Source: Entamoeba histolytica HM-1:IMSS
Taxonomy: Eukaryota > Evosea > Mastigamoebida > Endamoebidae
Assembly: GCF_000208925.1 (NCBI RefSeq)
Contig: NW_001914876.1
Coordinates: 33,566-97,565 of the forward strand
Direction of reading: 5' to 3'
DNA length: 64,000 nt
The position numbers were made by a program, and so were the translations under genes. Below are positions 53,627 to 63,169 of this stretch, piece by piece (within the stretch, counting starts at the first letter, position 1; the number at the start of each line of letters is the position of its first letter). The notes beneath the pieces are model-generated. The model did no database searches and was not told the DNA's origin. It saw only the letters and a list, made by a program, of their open reading frames with translations.

Positions 53627-54817
53627 TTATTTGAATAAATTCTTAATAAAAATACTTCGATCAACTTCCATTAATTTTTCATTATATTCTACAGGACATT
53701 TAAAATTTTCTAATTTAGGAAATACGATGTCTGTGTTAACTCTTTTCTTTTTCTTTTGTATTTGTTTTTTTGTGTTATTCATCATAGGTTGACCTTTTCC
53801 AGTTATACCATAATCAACTGCATCTTTAATAAGTTGTTGATAAAAATCTCCATCATCAAATACTTCTGAAGAAGAAATAAGGTCTTCATTCAAATAAATT
53901 TTAGTTCCTCTTAATTGTTGACTTCTTCTAAACAACCTTTCTTGATCTTTTAGAATAGCATTAACTTGTTGAACAATACCATTTTGATTTGTAGAGAATT
54001 TTGATATATTCATCATTGTTGTTTTTGAATGCCATTTTTCCATGATACTAAGTCGTTGTTCATCTTTCTTTTTATTCACTTTCATTAATTTCTCTTCATC
54101 ATTATCTGTTGATTTATATTCCCATTGAACTCCCCATTGTTTATCTATTGTTTCACATAACTCTGTTGTTCTATGGAAAAGGTTTTTAAATGAACTATTT
54201 AAACTTTCTAATTCTTCCTTAAATCTTTCATTATTTTCTCTTAACATTTTAATATCTTCACTTAATGGTAAACTATTTACATCTCCAAGAATTCCTTGCA
54301 TCTTAACTCTAATGTCTAATGCTGTATCAAATAATTTAATTTGATTAGAAACATCTTCTTTTTCAACATCATTTGTTTTCTTTTGTATAGTTTCAACATT
54401 TAATGTTTGTTGAATTAATTTATCAGCTTCATCTTCTTCACCTTCTTCATTACTTTCTTTATTTTCATTACTTTCTTCTTCATCTTCTTCACTCATTGAA
54501 TTATCTTCTTCATTACTTTCTTTATTTTCTTCTGAATTTTCTGCATCTTCTTCACTCATTGAATTATCTTCTTCACTTTCTTCATTTGATTTAGAAAAAT
54601 TATTGAACACATCTTCTTTATTAACGATCTTCCCTTCCCAATTTTTATCCTCTTCAATTCCTTGTGCTGCTTTAATCTTACCAACTGTGAATGAATCCTT
54701 CATTTTGAGCTCTTCATCATTTTCAATCTTTGCTTTATCAATTTCTTCCTCTCCAAATTCTTTTGGTTGTCCAATAAGCTCATTAATTGCTTTTTCAATT
54801 TCTTCTCTTCTTGACAT
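53627..54817 (-). CDS. BFR2/AATF ribosome-biogenesis factor
   Basis: 396 residues. The acidic N-terminal third contains imperfect repeats of a unit like NEEDNSMSEED (about 80-130). The C-terminal half carries AATF/BFR2 signatures: EKWHSKT, NAILKDQERLFRRSQ, EVFDDGDFYQQLIKDAVD and a final MEVDRSIFIKNLF matching the TRAUB domain end. BFR2/AATF is a nucleolar component of the small-subunit processome. The acidic repeats are encoded by an imperfect ~60-bp tandem repeat (54410-54600). A telo-box-like motif lies 32 bp upstream. Confidence 0.9.
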   Translation of the reverse strand: MSRREEIEKAINELIGQPKEFGEEEIDKAKIENDEELKMKDSFTVGKIKAAQGIEEDKNWEGKIVNKEDVFNNFSKSNEESEEDNSMSEEDAENSEENKESNEEDNSMSEEDEEESNENKESNEEGEEDEADKLIQQTLNVETIQKKTNDVEKEDVSNQIKLFDTALDIRVKMQGILGDVNSLPLSEDIKMLRENNERFKEELESLNSSFKNLFHRTTELCETIDKQWGVQWEYKSTDNDEEKLMKVNKKKDEQRLSIMEKWHSKTTMMNISKFSTNQNGIVQQVNAILKDQERLFRRSQQLRGTKIYLNEDLISSSEVFDDGDFYQQLIKDAVDYGITGKGQPMMNNTKKQIQKKKKRVNTDIVFPKLENFKCPVEYNEKLMEVDRSIFIKNLFK

Positions 54818-54848
54818 TGTTATTGAAATTCTTTTCTAATTCTTTTTT

Positions 54849-54855
54849 TAACCCT
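54849..54855 (-). promoter_or_regulatory. telo-box-like motif upstream of BFR2/AATF
   Basis: The plus strand reads TAACCCT (AGGGTTA on the gene strand) within T-runs, 32 bp before the start codon. Confidence 0.4.
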
Positions 54856-54921
54856 TTTTATTTTTTTGTTTTAAAGAAAACAATATAAATAGTTTTGTTA
54901 TAGTTAATTATAGTTAATTTA

Positions 54922-55350
54922 TTAAAGATAAATTCGGTGTGATGTAACAAGACTGATTTGTGAATGACAAATGGGACAGAAAGGTGTTTTATCACTTGAT
55001 GTTAAAACTATAGTCAAACATGATTTACAAAACAAATGACCACATTGAGTTGTCATTACATTTCTTGTTAACTGAAGACAAATTGGACATTCAATTCCTT
55101 CACATTTCTTAGTTACTTCATTTTGATACGTGAAAATTTCACTTTTATTTTGTTTAGACACACTAGGTACTTTTGGATAAAACTTTCGTGTTTCTTTTGG
55201 TGGGTGTTGTTCTTTTTTATTAAGACTCAGTGCAAAAGTTTTTGGTTTCTTCAATTGGTTTTTAATTTCTCTTTGACTGACTAGAGACTTTTCTTCAAGA
55301 TTATCAGAAGTGAGATCAATCACTTCATGATTGTTATTCTTGTTTTCCAT
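54922..55350 (-). CDS. small RING-finger E3 ligase
   Basis: 142 residues. The C-terminal RING-HC finger reads CPICLQLTRNVMTTQCGHLFCKSC ... CPIC with standard C3HC4 spacing. The N-terminal ~75 residues are Lys-rich and disordered, beginning with an acidic VIDLTSDNLEE segment that resembles a SUMO-interacting motif. That combination is seen in RNF4-like SUMO-targeted ubiquitin ligases, but one such motif is weak evidence. No membrane helix. Confidence 0.85.
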   Translation of the reverse strand: MENKNNNHEVIDLTSDNLEEKSLVSQREIKNQLKKPKTFALSLNKKEQHPPKETRKFYPKVPSVSKQNKSEIFTYQNEVTKKCEGIECPICLQLTRNVMTTQCGHLFCKSCLTIVLTSSDKTPFCPICHSQISLVTSHRIYL

Positions 55351-55416
55351 TTGTAGATTTCAAGTTCATCTTTTTCTATTTGTATTAAAACATCAACACC
55401 TTTATTTACTTTATTG

Positions 55417-56341
55417 CTATTTTTTGTCTAACACCTTAGTAATTAGTATGGAATTTTGTTCTTCTTGTCTAGAGTCTAACATATTTAATACTGATACAGC
55501 CATTTTTGTTACTTCTTTTATATCATTTAATTGTTTTATTGTGACGTTATCAAGAATATTTCCTTTCATTTCATTTTCAAGTTCATCATAAGCCATTTGA
55601 TATTTTTTGATTGCTTCAATACAATGAGAACGAATAATCTCTTTATTTTCTTTACTATCCTCTGTACTTTTTTCATGCAAAGAAGTGTTAATCTTATTTT
55701 GAGTGTTTGTATCAGTACTTTCAATTGGCATTTTGAAAATCACATCTTTATGTATTGTTTCTTTGGATTTATGAAAGTCATTCAAAACTCCTAAAGATGA
55801 TAAGAACTGAGGTTGCTGAGGAAGTGAAATGGGATGAAAAAGAGAAGTTGATGACAATTTGTCATCTTCCCAAGGAGCTATTATTTGATTCAACCGCCAC
55901 ATTCCTGTCTTTTTAAGTGTGACTGTTCCAGACTCAAAAAATGAAGAATGGCTTAAAGCATCTAATAATGACTTTTTCCATTTTGAGGGAGATGTTTTAA
56001 CTAAATTAATGAGAAATCTTAAAACTAAATAGAAACAAACGCAAACATTGTTGTAATGAACCAAAACAATACCAGTGATCAACAATCCACCAATAAATGT
56101 CTTTTTTTAATGAAAAATAAACACGAGGAGCATTAACAACAGAAAGAGAATACAAAATTGAACGACACAATAATTGCCATGAAATAATTTTTTTGTTCTC
56201 TTTTTTATCTAATCCCATAGACTTGATTCCAAATTGACAAAAAGGACAAAAACATAATTTTAAATGATAATCTCCTGTTTCTTCTGGTGTACTATCTATT
56301 TCATTAAATATTGGTGATTCTCTATTGGGAATATCTTGCAT
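55417..56341 (-). CDS. PLAC8-like Cys-rich protein (2 exons, tentative family)
   Basis: Exon 1 runs from the ATG at 56341 to a GTTTGT donor at 56040. Exon 2 (55417-56000) follows a TAG acceptor; the 40-nt intron is in phase, giving 294 residues. A second donor, GTTTGC at 56046, is six bases upstream and also in phase. Exon 1 contains LCFCPFCQFG and, 60 residues later, a YCFGSLQQC segment flanking hydrophobic helices. This resembles the two Cys motifs of PLAC8 domains. The C-terminal half is charged, with helices and no TM. Alone, exon 2 would need a TTG start, so the splice is preferred. PLAC8 proteins are membrane-associated with varied roles. Confidence 0.5.
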
Positions 56342-56519
56342 AAAAAGTAAATAAAATTGATAGTTTCCTTTTAAACTAAGAAATAAAAAGTTTAAACAAA
56401 AGTAGAGAAACTAAAATCTATGAAAGATAACTTTTTAATTTCTGATTTATTATTTCTATCAAACCCATTAAGGATAGTAATAGTGACTATTCATAAGAAA
56501 ATAAAGTTTGCATAAATTA

Positions 56520-57539
56520 TCAAAATTTCTCAAATGGACAAGGATGTGGTAAAATTTCTGAATATCTTTGATATAAATAATCGATTTCTTGGTCAGCGTT
56601 TGGTTCGTTTGCAATAGCATCATTAAGACATATACAATAATAATGTTTTGTTGCAATTCTATCCATCGTCTGAGAATTTAATGTATGATTTCCACCCCAC
56701 CAACTGAAATAAAAATTATTTTTTTGTTTAACATATTCTCCTTTGTGTTGTTCAACAATTGTTGCTGCATGAAGAAATGAAATAACAATATCATTTGCTT
56801 TTCTAAATTTATTTTCTCTTGATTCAGTATAATTATCTATCCAAATTTCTTCCATTTCATTTAATGTATTTGTTAACATAAAATAACAATGATGTGAAGG
56901 GTATGGATGTTTGACAACTTCTCCATTTCTGAATTTTTGATTAACAAGTTTGTTAGTATGACTAACTGATCGATGCCAAATTGATCTTTTTTCTCCTTCA
57001 ATGTTTGGTGCTATAAATCCATTATGATATACTCTTAATTTTGAATCTTTTGAAATGAAAAAATCTGGCTGAAGAGGTTTACCTAGTATCATATCATCAT
57101 TTAAATATAAAACACATTTACTAATCCCAGGTATATGATGAATATAACTTTCAATAACATTACTATCAAATGTTGGTAAGATTGATACATTCATGATATC
57201 CCTATGAGAAACAAGAATGAGTTGTGGATTTGACTCTTTTCCCTTTTCAATGTCAAGATATTCAGGTATTTCACCATCAGTCACAAGAAAAATTCTATTA
57301 ATCCATGGTGCATATTCAATAATAGAACGTAACCCAAATCTTATTGTTCCATAATCTTTATATAATCCACCTATTTTAGTTCTTCCATATTTACTCATTT
57401 CTTCTAAATGATGAGGTGAAGTTCCATTTACCCATAAAAATACTGCATCAGCTTTTCCATTACATACTCTTTCAAATGCACTTTCTAATGAATATCCATC
57501 TTTAATTAATGATACGAAACAAATGAATAATATCATCAT
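56520..57539 (-). CDS. Stealth-family sugar-phosphate transferase (GNPTAB-like)
   Basis: 339 residues. A hydrophobic signal sequence (about 1-18) precedes the Stealth conserved regions. CR1 is DAVFLWVNGT, CR2 is YGTIRFGLRSIIEYAPWINR followed by FLVTDGEIPEYL, and CR3 is VLYLNDDMILGKPL with the DD pair. A late region holds HHCYFMLTN and FSWWGGNH segments. Stealth enzymes transfer hexose-1-phosphate or GlcNAc-1-phosphate to glycans (bacterial capsules, animal GlcNAc-1-phosphotransferase). Expected to work in the secretory pathway lumen. No C-terminal TM is seen. In this organism the substrate is unknown; phosphodiester-linked glycans on proteophosphoglycans are one possibility. Confidence 0.88.
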   Translation of the reverse strand: MMILFICFVSLIKDGYSLESAFERVCNGKADAVFLWVNGTSPHHLEEMSKYGRTKIGGLYKDYGTIRFGLRSIIEYAPWINRIFLVTDGEIPEYLDIEKGKESNPQLILVSHRDIMNVSILPTFDSNVIESYIHHIPGISKCVLYLNDDMILGKPLQPDFFISKDSKLRVYHNGFIAPNIEGEKRSIWHRSVSHTNKLVNQKFRNGEVVKHPYPSHHCYFMLTNTLNEMEEIWIDNYTESRENKFRKANDIVISFLHAATIVEQHKGEYVKQKNNFYFSWWGGNHTLNSQTMDRIATKHYYCICLNDAIANEPNADQEIDYLYQRYSEILPHPCPFEKF

Positions 57540-57667
57540 AGAATGGTTCTATTACAAGAACTCCCTCTTAAGGGATGATGTCTTTTCATTTCAATCACTA
57601 AACATTGACAAGTGACAAGTCTGAATCATCCTTTTCACAATTGATATTTACTATTTCTTCAATTAGG

Positions 57668-57679
57668 AAACCCTAAAAA
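57668..57679 (+). promoter_or_regulatory. telo-box upstream of RPB5
   Basis: AAACCCTAAAAA on the gene strand, about 40 bp before the start codon. Best match to the telo-box consensus in the window, together with the KRR1 site. Confidence 0.45.
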
Positions 57680-57717
57680 TTTCAAAAAACTAAAAAAAAG
57701 AACTAAAGGGTATTTAA

Positions 57718-58444
57718 ATGGAGAGTGTAACTCATATCTATCGAGCATGGAAAACCGTATTAGAAATGCTTAGGGACAGAGGATATATCACAAGTGAAGA
57801 AGATCATAACACAACACTCGAAGGATTCAAAGAACGATTTTATAAAGGAGGAGAAGGAGTAGAGTTTGTTTATTTTTTCAGAGAATGAGATATTTAATTA
57901 CTCAAATGTTATATAATAAAAATGATAAGAAGATAATGTTCAACAGAAATTAAGAAATTGATAACTCACGAATAGTCATAAAGAATTAACTATAAAAGTA
58001 GTAAAAGAAAATGATGCAACTGATGGTATTATTGTTTTCTTTGCAGAAGGAGTTTCATTGAAGACAGATGTTTTAGGAAAATATTTAACAGAAGTTGAAT
58101 CAGAACATGTTAAACGTGCTATTATTGTTTATAGAGGAAAACTTTCATCTCCAGTTAAACAAATGATGGAACAACCAAGAGAAGTAAAATGGGAAGCATT
58201 ACTTGAAGATGAATTAATTGTTAATGTTACTCACCATATTCTTGTTCCACAACATATTCTTTTAAGTCCTGAAGAAAAACAAGAATTATTAAAGAAGTAT
58301 CAAGTTAAAGAATCACAACTTCCTCGATTATTAACATCTGATCCAATTAGTAAGTATTATGGATTTCAACGTGGTGATGTTGTTAAAATTATCCGTAAAA
58401 GTGAAACTGCAGGAAGATACGTAACATATCGTGCTGTCTTTTAA
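57718..58444 (+). CDS. RPB5: RNA polymerase subunit RPB5/RPABC1 (2 exons)
   Basis: Exon 1 (57718-57863) and exon 2 (57976-58444) join over a 112-nt GTTTGT...TAG intron, completing an Asp codon, to give 204 residues (yeast Rpb5: 215). Exon 1 has the N-terminal helices (YRAWKTVLEMLRDRGYI ...). Exon 2 holds the assembly domain, with LVPQHILLSPEEKQELLKKYQVKESQLPRLL, DPISKYYGFQRGDVVKIIR and ETAGRYVTYR, almost identical to all eukaryotic Rpb5. It is shared by RNA polymerases I, II and III. Without exon 1 the frame would have only a TTG start. Confidence 0.96.
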
Positions 58445-58637
58445 ATGGATTGAATTATTAAACATTCTAGATTCACTGTTTTTCTTTAGCATTTCAAAAG
58501 AATATTGTTTATTATTAAATTCATTCTTTTCAAAAATGGTATTTCTTTAAAGAAAACCAAAAAATAAGATAAAAAAATATACCATATAAAAGAATTCATT
58601 AATAAAAAAAAAGACCTTAGATACACAAGACAAAACG

Positions 58638-59177
58638 TTAATGTTGTTCTTCTGAACCTGTTTTATTCAATACACTTATGAGTTTTTGTTTTGTTGAGTC
58701 ATCAATAGTAGTTTCTATAGTTTGATGGAAATTTAATTTGTGAGGAGTAATAGCTCGTTTTCTTTTTGGAGAAGTTGATTGTTGAGGTAATTTAGTAGAT
58801 AATTCTGGTTCTAATTGAGCATATCCAGGAGTTGCTGGAGACATTCTTGGAGATGTACGAGTAATTGGAGACATTCTTGGAGATGTACGAGTAATTGGAG
58901 TCATTCTTCTTAATGGCGTAAATGCACGTTCTCTATTTACACATTCTTCCATTTTATTTGTTGATTGTGAAGGCATTTCCATTGTTGGAGGGAGAGGAAT
59001 TTTGTATACTTTAAATTTGTCAACAGCATCTTTTACTGTTTGAGGTTCATCTATAGCTGCCGTAGCGATTTGTGTTAATTGTTTAATTAGTTCTTGATTT
59101 AGGAGGGTTGTAAATTTATTAGTAGTAATAATTTCTGCAGTTTGGTTTTCTTGATTAACAACAAAGGTGAATGCCAT
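58638..59177 (-). CDS. S/T-P-rich protein of unknown function with internal repeat
   Basis: 179 residues. The N-terminal ~50 residues could fold (a FTFVV strand and a helix LLNQELIKQLTQIATAAID). The rest is disordered with many SP/TP sites (TP at several positions, RTSPRMSP twice) and a basic SPKRKRAITPHK stretch resembling a nuclear-localisation and CDK-site cluster. The central part comes from a perfect 2x 30-bp tandem repeat. I recognise no family. Likely a nuclear phosphoprotein, by inference from the motifs only. Confidence 0.55.
   Translation of the reverse strand: MAFTFVVNQENQTAEIITTNKFTTLLNQELIKQLTQIATAAIDEPQTVKDAVDKFKVYKIPLPPTMEMPSQSTNKMEECVNRERAFTPLRRMTPITRTSPRMSPITRTSPRMSPATPGYAQLEPELSTKLPQQSTSPKRKRAITPHKLNFHQTIETTIDDSTKQKLISVLNKTGSEEQH
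58837..58896. repeat. perfect 2 x 30-bp tandem repeat inside the S/T-P-rich gene
   Basis: Copies at 58837-58866 and 58867-58896 are identical, with a partial third copy (about 12 bp, one mismatch). The length keeps the reading frame and adds ten residues per unit, each with two S/T-P sites. Confidence 0.9.
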
Positions 59178-59835
59178 AGTTTTTGGGTTATTAAGAATTT
59201 CTGTGTGCTAAAGATATGTTAGTTTTATTTTGTATTTATTGAAGTATTTCATTTTACATTGAAATCACCAAGTGAATTTTCTTCTTTCTTATCAAATTGA
59301 AAGTACTTCATTACTATTTAAATTAATCTTTTAAAGTACATTTCTTTCATTGTAAAATAAAACACTTTTCATTTATTATAATACAAACAAGAAACATACA
59401 ATACCATTACAAAGTACAGTAGAAATAGCAGGAATACTAGGTTTCATTGATAAATTAATATATTGTCTACTGTTTTTTCAAGTTGTTTTTTAATTTAATT
59501 TATTTTTTATTATTAAATATAACTCTTTTTTCATTCTTTTTTTTCTCTTCTTTTTCTTTTTATTTCATTCTCCCATTTTTCTTATTCTATTTGCCACGTA
59601 TTCTTCTTTTTTCTTTGTTCCATTTTCAGAGTATCTCTTTCATGTAATTTTGAGTTTCATTTGATTAACTCAAATCATTCTGTTTCATATTTTTTTGTTT
59701 TTCGAAAAATAAAAATATAACTTAACAGATTGAATTTTTTGTCATTGTTCATTGGATTATAATTTTTGTGATAGCTATTTTTAAATTAGAAACAAAGAAT
59801 AGATAACAAGGATCTGTACATTCATTTTAGATTAT
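59178..59835. other. divergent intergenic region, S/T-P protein / cyclin
   Basis: 658 bp, T- and C-richer on the plus strand near 59520-59650. No convincing gene; a 24-codon minus-strand mini-frame was considered and rejected. Confidence 0.4.
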
Positions 59836-60677
59836 ATGAGTAGTGAAATAGTTAAAGATACCCCACATCAATCATCAGAAGATAAAAAAGCTATTAGGGA
59901 TATTCAGGATATAGTAGATGTTTGTATTCAACCAAAACCTCTTCCAGAAGATGTGAAAGCTAGATGTGATTTAGTTAATTGGATATATGCAATCACTGAA
60001 AGATATAGATTAGATAAGATTGTTGCTTTAGATGCTATAATACTTTTTGATAATGTACTTAACAAATTAACTATTTCAAGAGATTTGATTATGATGTGTA
60101 GTTTCATTGTTGTTTCTGAAAATAAACTCACAATAACTCCTATACAATTGTTTCAAATTTGTCATAACAGATTTACATCAAATGAAATCAAGAGTGTTTG
60201 TAATTCAATTAAAAAATACAATTCTTATTTGCATCAATCTGGAAATCCAATTGATTTTTGTATCTCTTATTGTTCATCATTTGTTCAATATAATAATTCA
60301 TCAGTGTTTGTTGGTGATTGTATCAAGAGAAATGCAGAATTAATGATCATTTTAATTAGTTTTCTTCCAAGATTTAGTATGTTTGATTTTAAGTTATTAG
60401 CATCTTCCTGTGTTTATTTCTTTCTTAAAGAATTTATTCCAATAGTTCAAATTGTTTGTATTTTTCTTTTATAATAAAATATCAATTATTGTCAAATGTA
60501 TTTATTTTCATATAGAATCTATGTTTATTATTTGGAGAAAGTTTCACAGAACAAAGAGTACAATCTTCAATCACTTCTTATAAAATGGATTTAAAAGAAA
60601 ATTTAAACCTATTTCGACGTTTTCAATACTTTGATAGAACATATAGAGAAATTCAAACATATCTTAAGTTAATTTAA
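59836..60677 (+). CDS. cyclin-family protein (2 exons)
   Basis: Exon 1 (59836-60453) and exon 2 (60516-60677) are joined in phase 0 over a 62-nt intron (GTTTGT at 60454, TATAG at 60515), giving 259 residues. Unspliced, the frame ends in a hydrophobic artefact. A cyclin box is suggested by RCDLVNWIYAITERYRLDKIVALDAIILFDNVL (helices 1-3 with the Arg of the MRAIL-like region). A second helical repeat includes FLPRFSMFDFKLLASSCVYFFLKE. The family is clear, but the CDK partner and phase cannot be inferred. The C-terminal tail is Arg- and Lys-rich. Confidence 0.78.
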
Positions 60678-60911
60678 ATATTGAACAACAACTCCATTAG
60701 TTTTATAAATTCTTTTTATACCACATTTCTTTTTTTTTATTCAACAATAAAGTCTATGAAAATAACTCTTAAGTATATAAAATGGAAATTATATTGAACG
60801 AAACAAAAAGATATATTTTAAGTGAAAATTAATTAAATGCATTTATATTGAAACAAGTACTGGATAATGGTATCTAATCCATTCTGAGAAAGAAACTAAG
60901 AATGTTTAAAC

Positions 60912-61931
60912 ATGGAGAATAAAGATAACCATATCAGTGGATTTCCACAAGAATTTTCTCAATTTCTAGTCAAATTATTTGAGATGTTAAATGATAAAGA
61001 ATCAAAAAGGATAGTTGAGTATAATAAGGAGAATCATGGCTTCTTTTTGTATGACAAACAATTGTTTGTTGATTACATTTTACCAAAACACTTCCCAAAT
61101 GTTAAACAAGAAAGTTTTATTAGACAATTGAATGGATATGACTTTCATAAAAAAGTTATTGATGGGCAAGACTGTTTTGTTCATGAATCATTTGACCCAA
61201 CAAACTTCTCTTGTATTAAAACAATAAAAAGAAAAAAAGTTAAACGACAAAGAAAAGGAAATGAATATAAGCCAATGAAAAACAATAGTGAAGTCTTTAA
61301 AATATCACCAAGTTCTCTTGAACAGGCAGAAGAGTTACTTCCATCTCTTTCTTCTTCATTAACACGAGACTCAAAAACATTGTTTATTGAGAGAAGATAT
61401 TTGACTAATAGTAACGGAGGAGGTTTTGCAATTGATGCTCTAAAAAGAAAGATTATGAACAAAAACAAAGATGAAGAACAAGAAAAACCACAACAACTGA
61501 ATGAGAAGAAAGAAGTTTTAATAAACGAAAATGATAATAAAAACAATATTTGTTCGAATGATGATAAAACCATTGAAATGGAACAAAAAACTGAAATAAA
61601 TAGTGGTGATAAACTTTCAAATTCTGGTGTTCAGAAACAAGTTCAATCAACAACACATATCATATTTGATGATGGAGTGGATGATTGTACTTCACAAGAA
61701 TATGAAGTGAATAAAACATTAAAGACACTTCAAGAATCAGTTAATTCATTGGAAAAAGCATTCACAACTTTACAACAGAATCAAAATACAATTTACGAGG
61801 AAGTTCAAAGTTTATCAAATGTAATAACAACACTTCTTTCTATTTTCAGTTTGTCTGATCAATCAATACCACAACTCCCAAAAACAGATCGTAAAGAATT
61901 GGAAAAAGAACTTGAGTCAGAGACTCAATAA
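60912..61931 (+). CDS. heat-shock transcription factor (HSF)
   Basis: 339 residues. The HSF DNA-binding domain (about 8-105) has the winged-helix pattern: FSQFLVKLFEML, GFFLYDKQLFVDYILPKHF, then recognition helix ESFIRQLNGYDFHKK and the wing HESFDPTNF. A basic stretch follows (KTIKRKKVKRQRKG). The middle is disordered and charged. A leucine-zipper-like coiled coil (about 270-315) would mediate trimerisation. Expected to bind nGAAn repeats and regulate stress genes. Entamoeba has a multi-member HSF family; which member this is cannot be told. Confidence 0.94.
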   Translation: MENKDNHISGFPQEFSQFLVKLFEMLNDKESKRIVEYNKENHGFFLYDKQLFVDYILPKHFPNVKQESFIRQLNGYDFHKKVIDGQDCFVHESFDPTNFSCIKTIKRKKVKRQRKGNEYKPMKNNSEVFKISPSSLEQAEELLPSLSSSLTRDSKTLFIERRYLTNSNGGGFAIDALKRKIMNKNKDEEQEKPQQLNEKKEVLINENDNKNNICSNDDKTIEMEQKTEINSGDKLSNSGVQKQVQSTTHIIFDDGVDDCTSQEYEVNKTLKTLQESVNSLEKAFTTLQQNQNTIYEEVQSLSNVITTLLSIFSLSDQSIPQLPKTDRKELEKELESETQ

Positions 61932-62984
61932 ATAATTTTGAATAACTATGTTTTATTTGAAGAATAATTATGTTTAAAACGGAAAGGAACAAAGAATAGT
62001 CACTTAAAATAAAATGGTTTGAATTAAATAAAAGATAATTTAATTCTACTATTGTTGTTTTCTTTTATTAAAAAATTGATTAAACTGAATGAAGAAAAGC
62101 CAAATGTTGTATTTAATTTTGAAAATAACAAAGATTTATTTAAATATTGACAATTATATTGTTTTGATTAGTTCTTTAGAATAACTCATTTGCAATATAA
62201 ACTTAGTAAACAAATATTATTGAATGAAATTTAATATTAAATAATAATTTATTGTTGAAATTAATTAGTTTTGTTAAATTGTTATAACCATCTTGCTATA
62301 TCATAAATAATTTGTAACATTAATCAAATAAATATGTTTATTTTAATAAATTTACAAAACTGAATAAATTTTATTATCATATGAATATATGCTTTGAATT
62401 TGAAAGTAATACATGTCATACATGGGATTTTAATCATTTATTATTTTATTTATTTTGTATTTTACACTAGACAGTTATTTTAATAATATCTCAATATCAA
62501 AAGTATCTCACAAACAAATAATACTAATGGCAAGAAATAAAAGTTATTGTTACAACGAGAATACTAATCAAAAATGAAATTATATACTTAAATACCAACT
62601 CAAAGAGATTATGCTAATTAATAATATTAACATAACAAAATGATATAAAGTAGTATTAATAAGATTTTAATTTTAAAAGTCAATTGAGTGTATTGAATAA
62701 ATAATTAATTGGAATTATTAATATGAGTATAATGAAATCAAAAATAAATAAGAAAATGAAACTAGATCAACTGAAGATATAATGTTTATTAATTGTGTTA
62801 TTACTAATGTAAAAATTAATGAGTTTAGTGAATTTAAATCAATAAAATAAAATTTCATCATAATCAATAACGAATAGTTGAATGAGAATTTAAATATAAA
62901 TGTTTCAAATGAGAATTTAACGAATATAACAGTCATCTATTTTAATTATAAACTCTCTTTGTATTATTTCTTCTTTCAGTTTCT
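61932..62984. other. intergenic region, HSF / TLDc copy 2
   Basis: About 1.05 kb of AT-rich DNA between converging genes, without coding character on either strand. A 72-codon minus-strand frame (62718-62936) is low complexity and not supported. Confidence 0.4.
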
Positions 62985-63169
62985 TCTTTCTTTTTATTTG
63001 ATAAAAACACCCTCATTGTGTATGAATATTTCAAATGAAATAAATTAACAATGAATTATAACCATTTTTAATTCACCATTTCATTCATTTTAGATGAACG
63101 AAATGTTCATATTCTTCATTGATTTGTTTTTATTCTTTTTTATTTCATTTTCAATCATTCAAGATTGAA
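62985..63169 (-). repeat. conserved 3' flank of TLDc gene with hairpin (copy 2)
   Basis: The reverse complement aligns with 33781-33975. The hairpin at 63078-63104 has the same arms and loop as copy 1 except one base: the paired A-T becomes G-T, which still pairs as G-U in RNA. This supports selection on an RNA stem. Confidence 0.7.

Noticed and set aside
56006..56085. Two overlapping separate genes at the PLAC8-like locus
   Set aside because: The downstream frame would need a TTG start; an in-phase GTTTGT...TAG intron joins them.
57710..57718. GTATTTAAA, the Entamoeba TATA-like core, at RPB5
   Set aside because: It overlaps the start codon, so transcription would begin inside the coding region; probably chance.
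62718..62936. Minus-strand 72-codon frame in the HSF/TLDc gap
   Set aside because: Low-complexity Ile/Phe/Ser composition typical of chance frames in AT-rich DNA; no motif.
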